Shown here in pieces: positions 8,594 to 16,859 of a stretch of DNA of 64,000 nucleotides. This stretch comes from Nonomuraea thailandensis (GTDB lineage Bacteria; Actinomycetota; Actinomycetes; Streptosporangiales; Streptosporangiaceae). The stretch is from the NCBI RefSeq assembly GCF_024172165.1, contig NZ_JAMZEB010000002.1, positions 10,700,501 to 10,764,500 on the forward strand, in the 5' to 3' direction. Position 1 is the stretch's first letter. Every line of letters begins with the position of its first letter. Below the pieces are notes generated by a model. That model ran no database searches, had not been told where the DNA came from, and saw nothing but the letters and a program-made list of their open reading frames with translations. The position numbers and the translations under genes are program-made.

Positions 8594-11500
8594 CTACGCG
8601 TCGTGGCAGCAGGAGAGGCGAGCCCTGCCCAGCTCGGCGGGCTCGTTCCACCAGTAGGCCGCGGTGCTCGCGTGCGCGGGCACAGGCTCCCTGACCCTGC
8701 CGGAGGGCACGAGGGCGGGCTGGTCGGTGGCGGTGGCGGACGGGTACGGCGCGAGTAGCCGCTCGACGGTATGGTGCCTGCCGCCGACGAGGACGGCCGT
8801 GACGTTGGCGGCGTCCTCGATGCGGGCGAGCGGGTCGCCGTCGACGATGGCCAGGTCGGCGTACATGCCCCTGCCGATCCTGCCCAGCGGCTGGCCGAGG
8901 AACTCGCCGGACACGCTGGTCGCGGCGGTGAGCGTCTCCAGCGGGGTGAGGCCGTGCCTCACCATCGCCCGCAGGTTCATGTGCAGGCTGACCGCGACGT
9001 GGTCGATGGGCGCGTCGGTGCCGACCGTGACCACGCCGCCGCCCCGGATCATCGCCGCGAGCTGGGCGACCTGGTTGGCCAGGTTCCGCAGCGTGACCTG
9101 GATCGCCGCCGGGTCGGCGTTCTGGGCGGTGGCGACCGTGGCCCTGAGCGCGGCCATCCGCCAGTTCGGGTAGAGGCGCAGGACGCGTTCGTCGGAGGCC
9201 AGCGAGCTGTCCTCCCGGTAGAGGGCGGTGGAGTTGAACAGGGTGGGCGTCCTGGCCATCTTCGAGGCGTTGAACATGGCGATGACGTCCGAGTAGGCGG
9301 TGCCGACGTTCGTGACCGTGCGCGAGTAGCCGAACCGGCTGGTGGCGCCGACGTGCTCGGTCTGGTCGCCGCCCATGGCGATGGCCGGGTAGTGGTAGTG
9401 CGAGGTGACCGGCCTGCCCTGGCGGTGCGCCCGGTCGATGACCTCCCGGTGCCAGGCGACCGGCAGCCGCACGTAGCACTTCATCAGGTCGTAGTCGAGG
9501 TCGGCCGCCCGCTCCAGCTCCAGCCGCAACTGGTCATGGGTGAACGTCGGCCGCATGAAGTTGTAGTAGATGCGCGGCCCGTCGACGGCCTCGCCGGTGC
9601 CCAGGTAACGCGGCGCGAGCCGGGCGCCCGACTGCACCGACTCCCGCTCCTCGACCATGTGGTACGCGGGGGAGCCCGGTGAACGGGTCGTGGTGATGCC
9701 GAGGGCCAGCCAGAGCGGGCCCTGCCGCGAGCCGTAGGCGTAGCCCTGCATCTCGCGGTGGTGATGGATGTCGATCAGGCCCGGCATGACGAACCTGTCG
9801 CTCGCGTCGACCAGGGTGCCGGGGCGGCCGTCCCGGTGCGGCTCGACGGCGGTGATGCGCTGGCCCCGGACGATGATGTCGACGTCACGGGCGACGGTGG
9901 CGGACACGCCGTCCCACATGCGGCCGGCGTGCACCACGACCTGCTCGGGGCCGGGGTCGTTGCGCCAGGTCAGGCGGTGCGGGACGGTGCGGGCGGACCC
10001 GCCGGCCACGCGTACGCTCCGCAGCCGCCCGCCGTTCAGGTAGAGGAGCGTGGCCGAGTCGCCCGCCCAGACGGGCGCGTCGGACACCTCGCGGGTGACC
10101 TGGCGGGCGCGGCCGGTGGGGCGGCCGGCGCCGTCCACGGGCAGCACCCAGATCAGCGACTCCATGGCGAAGGCGAGCATGCTGCCGTCCGGTGACCAGA
10201 CGGGGCCGTCGTCGCCCCGGGTCTGCAGGGAGCGGTGCGGCGCGGGATCGACGTACGTGCCCGCGCCCGTGGCCCGGTCCACGAGCAGGATCTTGGACAG
10301 TCCCTCGCGGTAGCGCCGCGAGTACGGCACGACGGCGGCCAGCGCGATCGTCCTGCCGTCGGGCGACCAGGTCGGCCGGCCCGGCTCGAAGGTGGCGTTG
10401 AAGACCTTCTGGAGGTCGCCGGTGGCGACGTCCAGGACCCACAGGCCGCCGTCCTGGTCCAGGTAGGCGATCTCCCTGCCGTCGGGCGACCACCTGACGG
10501 ACAGGGCGGCGGAGTCGGTCAGCCGGGTCAGTTGCCGGTCCTCGCCCGTGGCCAGGTCGCGGACCCAGATGTTCAGCGTCCCCGTGCGGTCGGTGACGAA
10601 CGCCAGGCTCCGCCCGTCAGGGGAGAAATCCGGGTCGGCCTTCCACCAGCGGTCGCGGAAGAGCGGCCGGGGGGTGCCGCCGATCCGCATCAGGTAGATG
10701 TCGTTGAGCGCGCGGAACGCCACCGTGGACCCGTCCGGGGACACGGCCGGGCTGCCGATCCCGACGACGGGGAACGAGCCGGGCGCGTCGAACACGCGGG
10801 CCTTCTTCCGGTACTTCGGGGTCGTGGTGGTCAGCGCGGCGGTGAAGCCGACCGTGCCGGCGGAGGCGGAGCCGAGGCGGCGGGTCCTGATGGCGCCGGC
10901 CGAGGTGTAGAAGTAGCGCCCGTCCGGGACGAACCTGGCCGGGAACGGGAAGACCTCCTCACCCGTGACGAGGGGGCCGGCGGTGCTCGCCAGCTCGTTC
11001 AGGCCCGCGCGGAACAGGTGGTAGGCGAGGTCGGTCCCGTTCGGCAGCCAGGACGGCTGGTGGATGACCTGGCCCGCGGGGACGGTCACCGCGGTGCTGC
11101 GCGCGCCGGTGGCGACCTCGACGACGTCGATCCTGGTGTCGGCGACGACGAAGGCGATCCTGGCGCCGTCGGGTGACCAGGCGGGCTCGTACTCCTCGCT
11201 GGGCGTGTCCGTGAGGGCGCGCGAGGCTCCGGTGGCGACGTCGAGCAGGTGGATGCCGTAGCTGCCGCCGACGTCGGAGGAGTAGGCGACGGTGCGGCCG
11301 TCCGGGCTGTGGCGGGGCTCGCGGTGGTCGAACGGGCCCTTGGTCAGCTGCCTGATCCCGGAGCCGTCGGGCCGGATCGTCCACAGGTTGAAGACGCCGT
11401 CGCGGTACGACTGGAAGACGAGGGCGGAGCCGTCCGGGGACCAGTCGGGCTGGGCGATGTCGTACAGATCGCTGGTGAGACGCCGGGCGGTGCCGCCCGA

Positions 11501-11743
11501 GGCGGAGCAGATCCACAACACCCCGAGCAGGTCGATGGCCAGCCGGCGGCCGTCGGGCGAGGGCGCGACGGCGAAGTCGGTGCCGGTCGCGACGGAGGTC
11601 CTGCCTGCCGCGCCGGCCCTGGCAGGGGAGGCCGCGACGGGGCCGATCGCGGCGGTCAGGGCGGCACCGGCGCCGCCTGCCAGGACGGCCCGGCGGGTCG
11701 GGCGGGACAGCGAGCCGGTCGAGCCAGGAGCGTCAGGTGACAT
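8594..11743 (-). CDS. Tat-exported amidohydrolase with N-terminal TolB-like beta-propeller
   Basis: The 1049-residue protein starts at ATG 11743 behind GGAGGG. A twin-arginine signal (RPTRRAVLAGGAGAALTAA) is followed by about ten PD40/WD40-like repeats carrying SPDG motifs over residues 50-600. A metal-dependent amidohydrolase domain follows: HHH in GLIDIHHHREMQG, HYHYPA, HVGAT, and VGTDAPID supplying the late Asp. This fusion resembles imidazolonepropionase-like and prolidase-like secreted hydrolases; the propeller may gate substrate. Two good promoter hexamers and a leader hairpin precede it. The substrate is unknown. Confidence 0.93.
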   Translation of the reverse strand: MSPDAPGSTGSLSRPTRRAVLAGGAGAALTAAIGPVAASPARAGAAGRTSVATGTDFAVAPSPDGRRLAIDLLGVLWICSASGGTARRLTSDLYDIAQPDWSPDGSALVFQSYRDGVFNLWTIRPDGSGIRQLTKGPFDHREPRHSPDGRTVAYSSDVGGSYGIHLLDVATGASRALTDTPSEEYEPAWSPDGARIAFVVADTRIDVVEVATGARSTAVTVPAGQVIHQPSWLPNGTDLAYHLFRAGLNELASTAGPLVTGEEVFPFPARFVPDGRYFYTSAGAIRTRRLGSASAGTVGFTAALTTTTPKYRKKARVFDAPGSFPVVGIGSPAVSPDGSTVAFRALNDIYLMRIGGTPRPLFRDRWWKADPDFSPDGRSLAFVTDRTGTLNIWVRDLATGEDRQLTRLTDSAALSVRWSPDGREIAYLDQDGGLWVLDVATGDLQKVFNATFEPGRPTWSPDGRTIALAAVVPYSRRYREGLSKILLVDRATGAGTYVDPAPHRSLQTRGDDGPVWSPDGSMLAFAMESLIWVLPVDGAGRPTGRARQVTREVSDAPVWAGDSATLLYLNGGRLRSVRVAGGSARTVPHRLTWRNDPGPEQVVVHAGRMWDGVSATVARDVDIIVRGQRITAVEPHRDGRPGTLVDASDRFVMPGLIDIHHHREMQGYAYGSRQGPLWLALGITTTRSPGSPAYHMVEERESVQSGARLAPRYLGTGEAVDGPRIYYNFMRPTFTHDQLRLELERAADLDYDLMKCYVRLPVAWHREVIDRAHRQGRPVTSHYHYPAIAMGGDQTEHVGATSRFGYSRTVTNVGTAYSDVIAMFNASKMARTPTLFNSTALYREDSSLASDERVLRLYPNWRMAALRATVATAQNADPAAIQVTLRNLANQVAQLAAMIRGGGVVTVGTDAPIDHVAVSLHMNLRAMVRHGLTPLETLTAATSVSGEFLGQPLGRIGRGMYADLAIVDGDPLARIEDAANVTAVLVGGRHHTVERLLAPYPSATATDQPALVPSGRVREPVPAHASTAAYWWNEPAELGRARLSCCHDA

Positions 11744-11762
11744 CGGGGCTTCCCTCCACCCA

Positions 11763-11783
11763 CGCGATCGTCGGGAGATCGCG
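11763..11783 (-). promoter_or_regulatory. Leader inverted repeat of the amidohydrolase mRNA
   Basis: CGCGATC and GATCGCG arms flank a 7-nt loop between the predicted transcription start and the ATG. It may be an operator or an mRNA hairpin next to the ribosome site. Confidence 0.4.
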
Positions 11784-11809
11784 CTTGACACGGATCTTCG
11801 TCTACGCAG

Positions 11810-11838
11810 TGCATACGTTGGTCAGAAGGATCGGTCAA
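11810..11838 (-). promoter_or_regulatory. Sigma-70-type promoter for the amidohydrolase gene
   Basis: On the minus strand TTGACC (11838-11833) is followed by exactly 17 bp and TATGCA (11815-11810). Transcription would start near 11803, giving a leader of about 60 nt ahead of ATG 11743. Confidence 0.6.
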
Positions 11839-11844
11839 GGGCAG

Positions 11845-11878
11845 GCCCGCGCGAGCAGGCCGTTCGCCTCGCGCGGGC
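11845..11878 (-). terminator. Hairpin overlapping the stop codon of the unknown gene 11878-12981
   Basis: Perfect 11-bp arms (GCCCGCGCGAG and CTCGCGCGGGC) enclose a 12-nt loop directly at the end of the minus-strand gene. No T-tract follows, as is common in actinobacteria. Confidence 0.55.
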
Positions 11879-12981
11879 TAGAGCAGCCGCTCGCCCTGCG
11901 CGTGCGCCTCCTGCCGGACCGCGGTGAGGAAGGCGTGACGGAGCTGTTCCCGCGGCAGCTCGTCCCGCCGGCTGTGCTGGTAGGTGTGCCAGCAGGTCTG
12001 CATGCCGTTCAGGAGGTTGTCCAGCAGGTCCGGGGCGGGACGGGCCGGGTTGAGCGGGGTCAGCGGCACGTGGACGGTGTCAGGGGAGAGGTCCAGGTCG
12101 GGATGGTCGGTGTGGGTCTTGTCGAGGAGCTCCCTGGCGGCGGTGACCCGCTCGTGCAGGCCGGTGATACCGCGCAGGTGGCCCTCGCCGACGTTCAGGG
12201 CGGTGCGGATCAGGGGCATGACCACGTGCCGGGGCCGGCCGCCGGCGGTGATGAAGGAGGCGATCTCGGTGAGGCTCTCGACGGCCAGAGGCTTGCCGTG
12301 CTGCTCGGCCGAGGCGACGACCTGGATGGGGTGCAGGCCGGCCTGCCGGGCGGCGACGGTGACGGCGGCGTGGAACCAGTGGGCGGCGGCGACGGCGGCC
12401 GCTGCGGGGTCGATCTGGGTCAGCAGCGCCGGGCAGCCGAACGGGTCCGCCCGCAGGAGGGTGTCGGCCTGCGAGATCTGCAGGGGCGAGGCGTCCTCGC
12501 GGCTGAGCGCGACGGCCTGCTCGGCCCGGTCGGACAGGTCGCCCAGCTCGGCCTGCTCGACGGCGGCCAGCTCGGTGGCCACGTCGGCGGCGATCTGTGT
12601 GGTGAGCTGGGGGGTGTCGAGCGAGCGCAGGGTGCGCGCGACGGCCTGCGCGGCCCGCCCGACCTTGGTGCCGACCGGCTCGCCCGCGGCCTGCCCGGCG
12701 TCGATCAGCAGGGGGAGCACGGTGGCGAAGGCGTCGCGTTCCTGCTGCCTGCGCCGGCCGACGCTGTCGGGCCCGTGCTGGTCGGCCGCGCTGGCCGGAT
12801 GCGTGTAGGACCGCCAGCAGAGCTGCGACAGGGCCGTCAGGTCGGCGGCGAGCCGGCGCAGCTGCTGCCGGTCGAGCTCCGTACGGGGGAGCTCGGTCAC
12901 CACGGCGGCGGCGTCGCCGATGCCGGTGCTCCATGAGGCGACGAGCGCGTTGCAGGCGTCGTCGATGGCATACCGAGTCAC
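11878..12981 (-). CDS. Uncharacterised helical protein with a repeated CW-x-x-Y-x-H motif
   Basis: The 367-residue protein is rich in Ala, Leu, Gln and His and looks all-helical, without signal peptide or membrane span. I do not recognise the family. CWRSYTH near residue 56 and CWHTYQH near residue 337 each sit in front of a basic segment and a long amphipathic helix, suggesting an ancient internal duplication. A strong hairpin closes the gene. It stands alone between the amidohydrolase and a methyltransferase. A scaffold or nucleic-acid-associated role is possible but not supported. Confidence 0.75.
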   Translation of the reverse strand: MTRYAIDDACNALVASWSTGIGDAAAVVTELPRTELDRQQLRRLAADLTALSQLCWRSYTHPASAADQHGPDSVGRRRQQERDAFATVLPLLIDAGQAAGEPVGTKVGRAAQAVARTLRSLDTPQLTTQIAADVATELAAVEQAELGDLSDRAEQAVALSREDASPLQISQADTLLRADPFGCPALLTQIDPAAAAVAAAHWFHAAVTVAARQAGLHPIQVVASAEQHGKPLAVESLTEIASFITAGGRPRHVVMPLIRTALNVGEGHLRGITGLHERVTAARELLDKTHTDHPDLDLSPDTVHVPLTPLNPARPAPDLLDNLLNGMQTCWHTYQHSRRDELPREQLRHAFLTAVRQEAHAQGERLL

Positions 12982-13119
12982 GAGGACCTCTTCACGCAGG
13001 GGGGCAGGCGGTGAGTGCCATGCTCAGGATGCTCGATCCACCGCTGGCGTGAAGCCTTTTTGACGTTGTTACGGGTCCCTGATCAGCGCATTTGCCGGCA
13101 GATGCGGGAGTAAGTCCGT

Positions 13120-13932
13120 TCAGGCGGCGCCGCTGCGCGCCGCGACGACGGCCAGCGTCGTGTAGGGCACGGTGAAGCGGCCGCCGATCGCGTCGATGGC
13201 CGCTCCGACCCCGTCGAGCACCTCGGCCAGCTTGTCCGCGGGGAGCCGGGTCAGCGCGCCGGTCGTGGGCAGCAGATCCAGCCACTCCTCACGCGTGTAG
13301 GGCTGCTCCCACGCGAAGTGCCACCGCTCCGGCTCGCCGAACCCGCCGGCCTCCCGGATCCCGTCGGCGAACTTGGCGAACATCGCCTCGTAGACGGCCA
13401 GGGCGTGCCCCGGCGCCTGGTCGCTGAACGGAGAGTCGGGCACCACCCGGCGGTAGACCGCGGCGTAGGCCTCCGCGATGGCCGGCGGAGCGTTGAACAC
13501 GTGCGCGAACAGCGCCAGGCGCCCGCCGGGCCGCAGCACCCGCGCCGCCTTGCCGGCCCCCGCCACCGGGTCCACCCAGTGCCAGGACTGTCCGGCGACG
13601 ACCGCGTCGAACGAGCGGCCCGCCGGATCCCACGCCTCGAACGTGGCCACCTCGACCGCGATCCCGCCGCGCCGGGCCACCTCCGCCATGCGCGCGTCGG
13701 GGTCGACGCCCAGCACCGTGCAGCCGGCCGCCTGGAACTGCCGGGCCTCGATGCCGGTGCCGCAGCCGACGTCGAGCACGTCGGGCCCGGGGGCGGCGGC
13801 GACGATCCGCTCCACCAGGGCGTCGGGGTAGGAGGGCCGGGCCCGGTCGTAGCGCTCGGCGTCCGTGCCGAACGACTCCGCGATCTGCCTAGCCTGGTGC
13901 GCCTGAAGGTGCTCATGCGATGAAGTGGGCAT
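13120..13932 (-). CDS. Class I SAM-dependent methyltransferase
   Basis: The 270-residue protein carries motif I VLDVGCGTGIEARQF, an acidic GVDPDARM after strand 2, and WHWVDP plus LRPGGRLALF as later family motifs. The N-terminal FGTDAERYDRARPSYP is typical of UbiE/Methyltransf_11-like actinobacterial enzymes. ATG 13932 lies 6 nt behind TATGGT of a TTGTCT-17-TATGGT promoter, so the mRNA is probably leaderless. The substrate is unknown; the gene is divergent from the DUF4386 gene. Confidence 0.9.
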   Translation of the reverse strand: MPTSSHEHLQAHQARQIAESFGTDAERYDRARPSYPDALVERIVAAAPGPDVLDVGCGTGIEARQFQAAGCTVLGVDPDARMAEVARRGGIAVEVATFEAWDPAGRSFDAVVAGQSWHWVDPVAGAGKAARVLRPGGRLALFAHVFNAPPAIAEAYAAVYRRVVPDSPFSDQAPGHALAVYEAMFAKFADGIREAGGFGEPERWHFAWEQPYTREEWLDLLPTTGALTRLPADKLAEVLDGVGAAIDAIGGRFTVPYTTLAVVAARSGAA

Positions 13933-13967
13933 GCGCCCACCATAGTGACCAAGCGCCCACTAGACAA
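13925..13967 (-). promoter_or_regulatory. Methyltransferase promoter with overlapping GTGGGC repeats
   Basis: On the minus strand AGACAA/TTGTCT at 13967-13962, a 17-bp spacer and TATGGT at 13944-13939 form a good promoter 6 nt from the ATG. Two GCGCCCAC copies (13933-13940 and 13953-13960) overlap it, and GTGGGC-ATGC-GCCCAC (13925-13940) spans the start codon. This arrangement suggests repressor control. Confidence 0.5.
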
Positions 13968-13981
13968 GCAGGTCTTGCCGC

Positions 13982-14019
13982 CTTACACCTGTAAGGGATA
14001 CCGTCCTTACATGTGTAAG
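13982..14019. promoter_or_regulatory. Two CTTACA-N2-TGTAAG palindromes upstream of the DUF4386 gene
   Basis: CTTACA-CC-TGTAAG lies at 13982-13995 and CTTACA-TG-TGTAAG at 14006-14019, with centres 24 bp apart. Both have perfect 6-bp arms. They precede ATG 14049 by 30-67 bp. They look like paired binding sites for a dimeric repressor that is not encoded nearby. Confidence 0.7.
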
Positions 14020-14048
14020 TCTGGCTTTGGAACGCGTGAGGATTCACC

Positions 14049-14726
14049 ATGAAGACGGACAGGCTCGCGGGCGCATTGCTCATCGCCGGCATGCTCGCCG
14101 GTGTGCTGAGTGTCGTCCCCGCTCTTGAGGAGCCGGATTATCTCGCTCTCATTCCCGCACACGAGAGCCAGTTCATCCTCGGCGCCATAGCCCAGTTCGT
14201 CATGATTCCCGCCTATGTCGGATTCGCGCTCTGCCTGTATCCGGCATTGCGGGCGGAAAGCGCAGCGCTCGCTCCGGGCTTCCTTGGATTCAGGCTGATC
14301 GCGGCGACATTCCATTTGGCGGGCGTGATTATCCTGCCCCTGTTCCTCGTGCTGGGCCAGGAACACGCCTCGGCCGCCCCCGGCGTCGAGACGCTGGGCG
14401 AGCTGCTGCGCACGGCCCGCGACCTGGTCAACCACGTCGCGCTGATCCTCGCCCTCGGCCTCGGAGACCTCCTGCTGTTCCGCATCCTGCACCGGTCGCG
14501 GCTCGTCCCGCGCTGGCTGTCCGCATGGGGACTCCTCGGCACGGGAGCGGCGATGACGGCGAGCTTCCTGGTGCTCTCCCAGGTGACCGGCGTGGTCACG
14601 CCGCTCTACCTGACCATGAACGCGCCGCTGGCCCTGCAGACCCTCGTCCTGGCCGTCTGGCTGATGACCAGAGGTCTGACCCCGGCGGCTCGCCCTGACT
14701 ACGCTGATCGTCATGGGAGACGATGA
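14049..14726 (+). CDS. DUF4386-type integral membrane protein
   Basis: The 225-residue protein has about six transmembrane helices, starting with LAGALLIAGMLAGVLSVV. The sequence pattern with an early FVMIPAYVGFALCLYP segment and a late LWLSAWGLLG-like turn fits DUF4386 membrane proteins of unknown function. Codons are less GC-extreme at the start than in neighbouring genes. Expression is probably set by the two palindromes just upstream. Confidence 0.8.
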   Translation: MKTDRLAGALLIAGMLAGVLSVVPALEEPDYLALIPAHESQFILGAIAQFVMIPAYVGFALCLYPALRAESAALAPGFLGFRLIAATFHLAGVIILPLFLVLGQEHASAAPGVETLGELLRTARDLVNHVALILALGLGDLLLFRILHRSRLVPRWLSAWGLLGTGAAMTASFLVLSQVTGVVTPLYLTMNAPLALQTLVLAVWLMTRGLTPAARPDYADRHGRR

Positions 14727-14885
14727 GGCGACCCTGCGGGAGGACGTGCACCTGGTCGCGGACGCCCTCTCCCGCTGGAGATCAGCACCGTGGAGCGGGA
14801 GCGACTCCGACGGGATGGAGCATGGTGGCCGATCGGCTCGCTGCCCGCTCCCGTTAGTCAGGAGGTCGCGCCGACCCAGCGGTGA
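14713..14885 (+). pseudogene. Frameshifted remnant of a small protein
   Basis: The frame from ATG 14713 begins MGDDEATLREDVHLVADALS, which looks protein-like. Near 14775 that frame turns into Arg/Ser/Pro noise, whereas the next frame continues plausibly as LEISTVERERLRRDG then AWWPIGSLPAPV and stops at 14883-14885. A single-base loss explains this. The family is not recognised. The end overlaps the 3' end of the convergent lyase gene. Confidence 0.4.
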
Positions 14886-15826
14886 TAGGCGTCCACGTCG
14901 ACGTTGCTGCCGCACACGATGGTGACCACGTGCCGGCCGGCGAAGCGGTCACGATTCTCCTGGATGGCCGCGACCCCGAGCGCGGCCGACGGCTCCACCA
15001 CGAGCCCGCCGTGGTGAAGCAGCATCCGCATGCCGGCGACGATCGACGCCTCCCGCACCAGGACGGCGTCGTCAGCGACCAGCAGGAGATCGTCCAGGAC
15101 GGCCGGGATCGGGCACCGGCCGGCGACCCCGTCGGCGATGGTGTCGGTCGATTCGGTCGTGATGACCCGCCGCTCCCGCCAGGAGTACGTCATCGCGGGC
15201 GCGCCCACCGGCTGGACGCAGATCACCTCGACGCCGGGCGCCAGGGCCTTGATCACGTGACCCACGCCGGTGGCCATCGCCCCGCCGCCGAGTGCGATCA
15301 GAACGGCGTCGAACGGCGGCGTGCTCTCCACCAGCTCCAGGCCGATGGTCGCCGCGCCCTCGCAGGTCTCGAGGTCCAGGCTGTCCTCCACGAGCCGGAT
15401 GCCGTCGTGCCGCGCGAGGTCCGCCGCCCGCTCGCGAGCCCGGTCGAAGTCGCCGTCCACCAGCTCCAGCCGGGCGCCCAGGGCGCGGATGCGATCGAGT
15501 TTGGCCACAGGCGCGGAGCGGGACGCCACGACGGTGACGTCGAGCCCCCGGCTGCGGCCGGACCAGGCGAGGGCCTGGCCGAGGTTGCCCGCGCTGGCGC
15601 ACACCACGGCTCGCCGGCCGTGCTCGGCGAGCAGGCTCGCGACCACCTCGGTGCCGCGGCCCTTGAAGCTGCGCACCGGGTTCGCCGTTTCCAGCTTGAT
15701 GCTCACCGAGCACCCGAGGGCGGGCTCCAGCGCCTCGCACCGGTACAGCGGGGTGTCGAGGAAGACGGGGTCGATCAGCCGGCGGGCGGCCCGGATCCGG
15801 GCGGTGTCGAGGCGGGTCCCCTGCAT
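14858..15826 (-). CDS. PLP-dependent threonine/serine dehydratase-like lyase (fold type II)
   Basis: The 322-residue form starts at ATG 15826 (an in-frame TTG at 15865 is possible). PLP-binding Lys lies in RSFKGRGTE, the SAGNLGQALAW loop binds the substrate carboxylate, and ALGGGAMATG is the phosphate-binding glycine loop. The protein lacks a C-terminal ACT domain, so it is more like catabolic threonine/serine dehydratase, serine racemase or related enzymes than biosynthetic IlvA. It stands alone. The exact amino-acid substrate is not certain. Confidence 0.88.
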   Translation of the reverse strand: MQGTRLDTARIRAARRLIDPVFLDTPLYRCEALEPALGCSVSIKLETANPVRSFKGRGTEVVASLLAEHGRRAVVCASAGNLGQALAWSGRSRGLDVTVVASRSAPVAKLDRIRALGARLELVDGDFDRARERAADLARHDGIRLVEDSLDLETCEGAATIGLELVESTPPFDAVLIALGGGAMATGVGHVIKALAPGVEVICVQPVGAPAMTYSWRERRVITTESTDTIADGVAGRCPIPAVLDDLLLVADDAVLVREASIVAGMRMLLHHGGLVVEPSAALGVAAIQENRDRFAGRHVVTIVCGSNVDVDAYHRWVGATS

Positions 15827-15916
15827 GACACAGCAGCGTAGCGCCGCGCCGTACGGGAAGATCAACGGGAGAGCCGGAGGCCGGGATCCCGACGTCGTTC
15901 GAGGGGTGCCGGCGCG

Positions 15917-16327
15917 TCAGTAGCGGGTGGCGCGTACTTCCGTCACGGTGAAGTCGTCGACGGCGCCGCGGCTCTGCAGGAGGAAGCCGACCAGGCCCGC
16001 CACCGCCTCCACGCCCTCAGCCGCGCGCGCCTGCCCGGTGAGGAGGAAGACCAGGGGGGTCGAGGGCTGGTCGAGGGCGAAGTGGCGGCCATGGCGGTGC
16101 ACGTCGTGCAGGACCTTGATGGGGATGGGCCGGGGCGAGGTGAACCACACCACGGCGGCCCACAGCGGCAGGGCCGGGTCGGGCGCGGTCGCGGCGCGGT
16201 AGCACGGCACGCAGCCCTGGCCGACGTGCCGCCCGTGGGGGCACGTCCATCGGGCTGTCTCAGGGTGGGACTGGTCGCCCATGCCGAAGATCGCGGTTTC
16301 GACCACGCGACGGTGCGTGCCGCGCAC
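15917..16327 (-). CDS. Hypothetical protein with a CPHG-x-HVG-x-GC-x-PC cysteine cluster
   Basis: This is a 136-residue frame from GTG 16327; ATG 16282 would give 121 residues, and neither start has a strong ribosome site. The notable feature is CPHGRHVGQGCVPCYR, three Cys and two His in 14 residues, which could hold a zinc ion. The C-terminal half is hydrophobic and Val/Leu-rich. The third-position G/C pattern supports this frame over the antisense ones. The function is unknown. Confidence 0.55.
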   Translation of the reverse strand: MRGTHRRVVETAIFGMGDQSHPETARWTCPHGRHVGQGCVPCYRAATAPDPALPLWAAVVWFTSPRPIPIKVLHDVHRHGRHFALDQPSTPLVFLLTGQARAAEGVEAVAGLVGFLLQSRGAVDDFTVTEVRATRY

Positions 16328-16411
16328 GCTGGGCTCGCTGATGATGATGAATCCTCCCGAACTGTCGCAGGACCGGCCGGCGACGAGAGCACCGGGGAGG
16401 CGCGGCGCCCG

Positions 16412-16642
16412 TCACAGCTTCACGAGTTTGGCGTACGGTGAGGCGATTCGATACGTGGCCGCGCCGAAATCGATGAGAACAGCGTCATCCTGATCGACCG
16501 CGAGAACTCGGCCGAGGCCGTATTTGTCATGGCTCACCCGGTCTCCGGCCGCGAACTGCTCGACAGGCGGGGGAGGTATTTCCGGGGTGTCGAAGGGGCT
16601 GCCCGGCAGGCGCCGCCGACCGGCCGGAGAAGTACGTCTCAT
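16412..16642 (-). CDS. Small protein resembling the PcrA/UvrD C-terminal Tudor-like domain
   Basis: The protein has 76 residues. After a basic, proline-rich N-terminus, residues 30-76 read GDRVSHDKYGLGRVLAVDQD then VLIDFG and SPYAKLVKL. This matches the pattern GDRV-x-H-x-x-[FY]-G-x-G-x-V of the SH3/Tudor module at the C-terminus of UvrD/PcrA helicases, which binds RNA polymerase. Here it is a stand-alone product. It may dock on RNA polymerase or another protein; this is inferred from the motif only. Confidence 0.7.
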   Translation of the reverse strand: MRRTSPAGRRRLPGSPFDTPEIPPPPVEQFAAGDRVSHDKYGLGRVLAVDQDDAVLIDFGAATYRIASPYAKLVKL

Positions 16643-16812
16643 TGGGCAAGTATGCGCCCCGGCGGCGAATAAATCGACCCCGATGGGAAATGTGCCCGTC
16701 CCGTTCGGGTCCGGCGGGGGCGGCCGGGCCGTGCGCGCCGGGCTCCGCGCGACGGTGACGGGGCCGGTCGGGGCCCTGTGGCGGCGGGGAGACGGCGGGG
16801 TGGGGACCCGAA

Positions 16813-16844
16813 GGCCGGGCCCGCGCCTGAGCGCGGACCCGGCC
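16813..16844 (-). terminator. Terminator hairpin after the cold-shock gene
   Basis: Arms GGCCGGG-C-CCGCGC and GCGCGG-A-CCCGGCC pair over 14 positions with one mismatch around a CTGA loop, 16 nt beyond the cold-shock stop codon. Confidence 0.6.
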
Positions 16845-16859
16845 TCGTGATGTGCCAGG

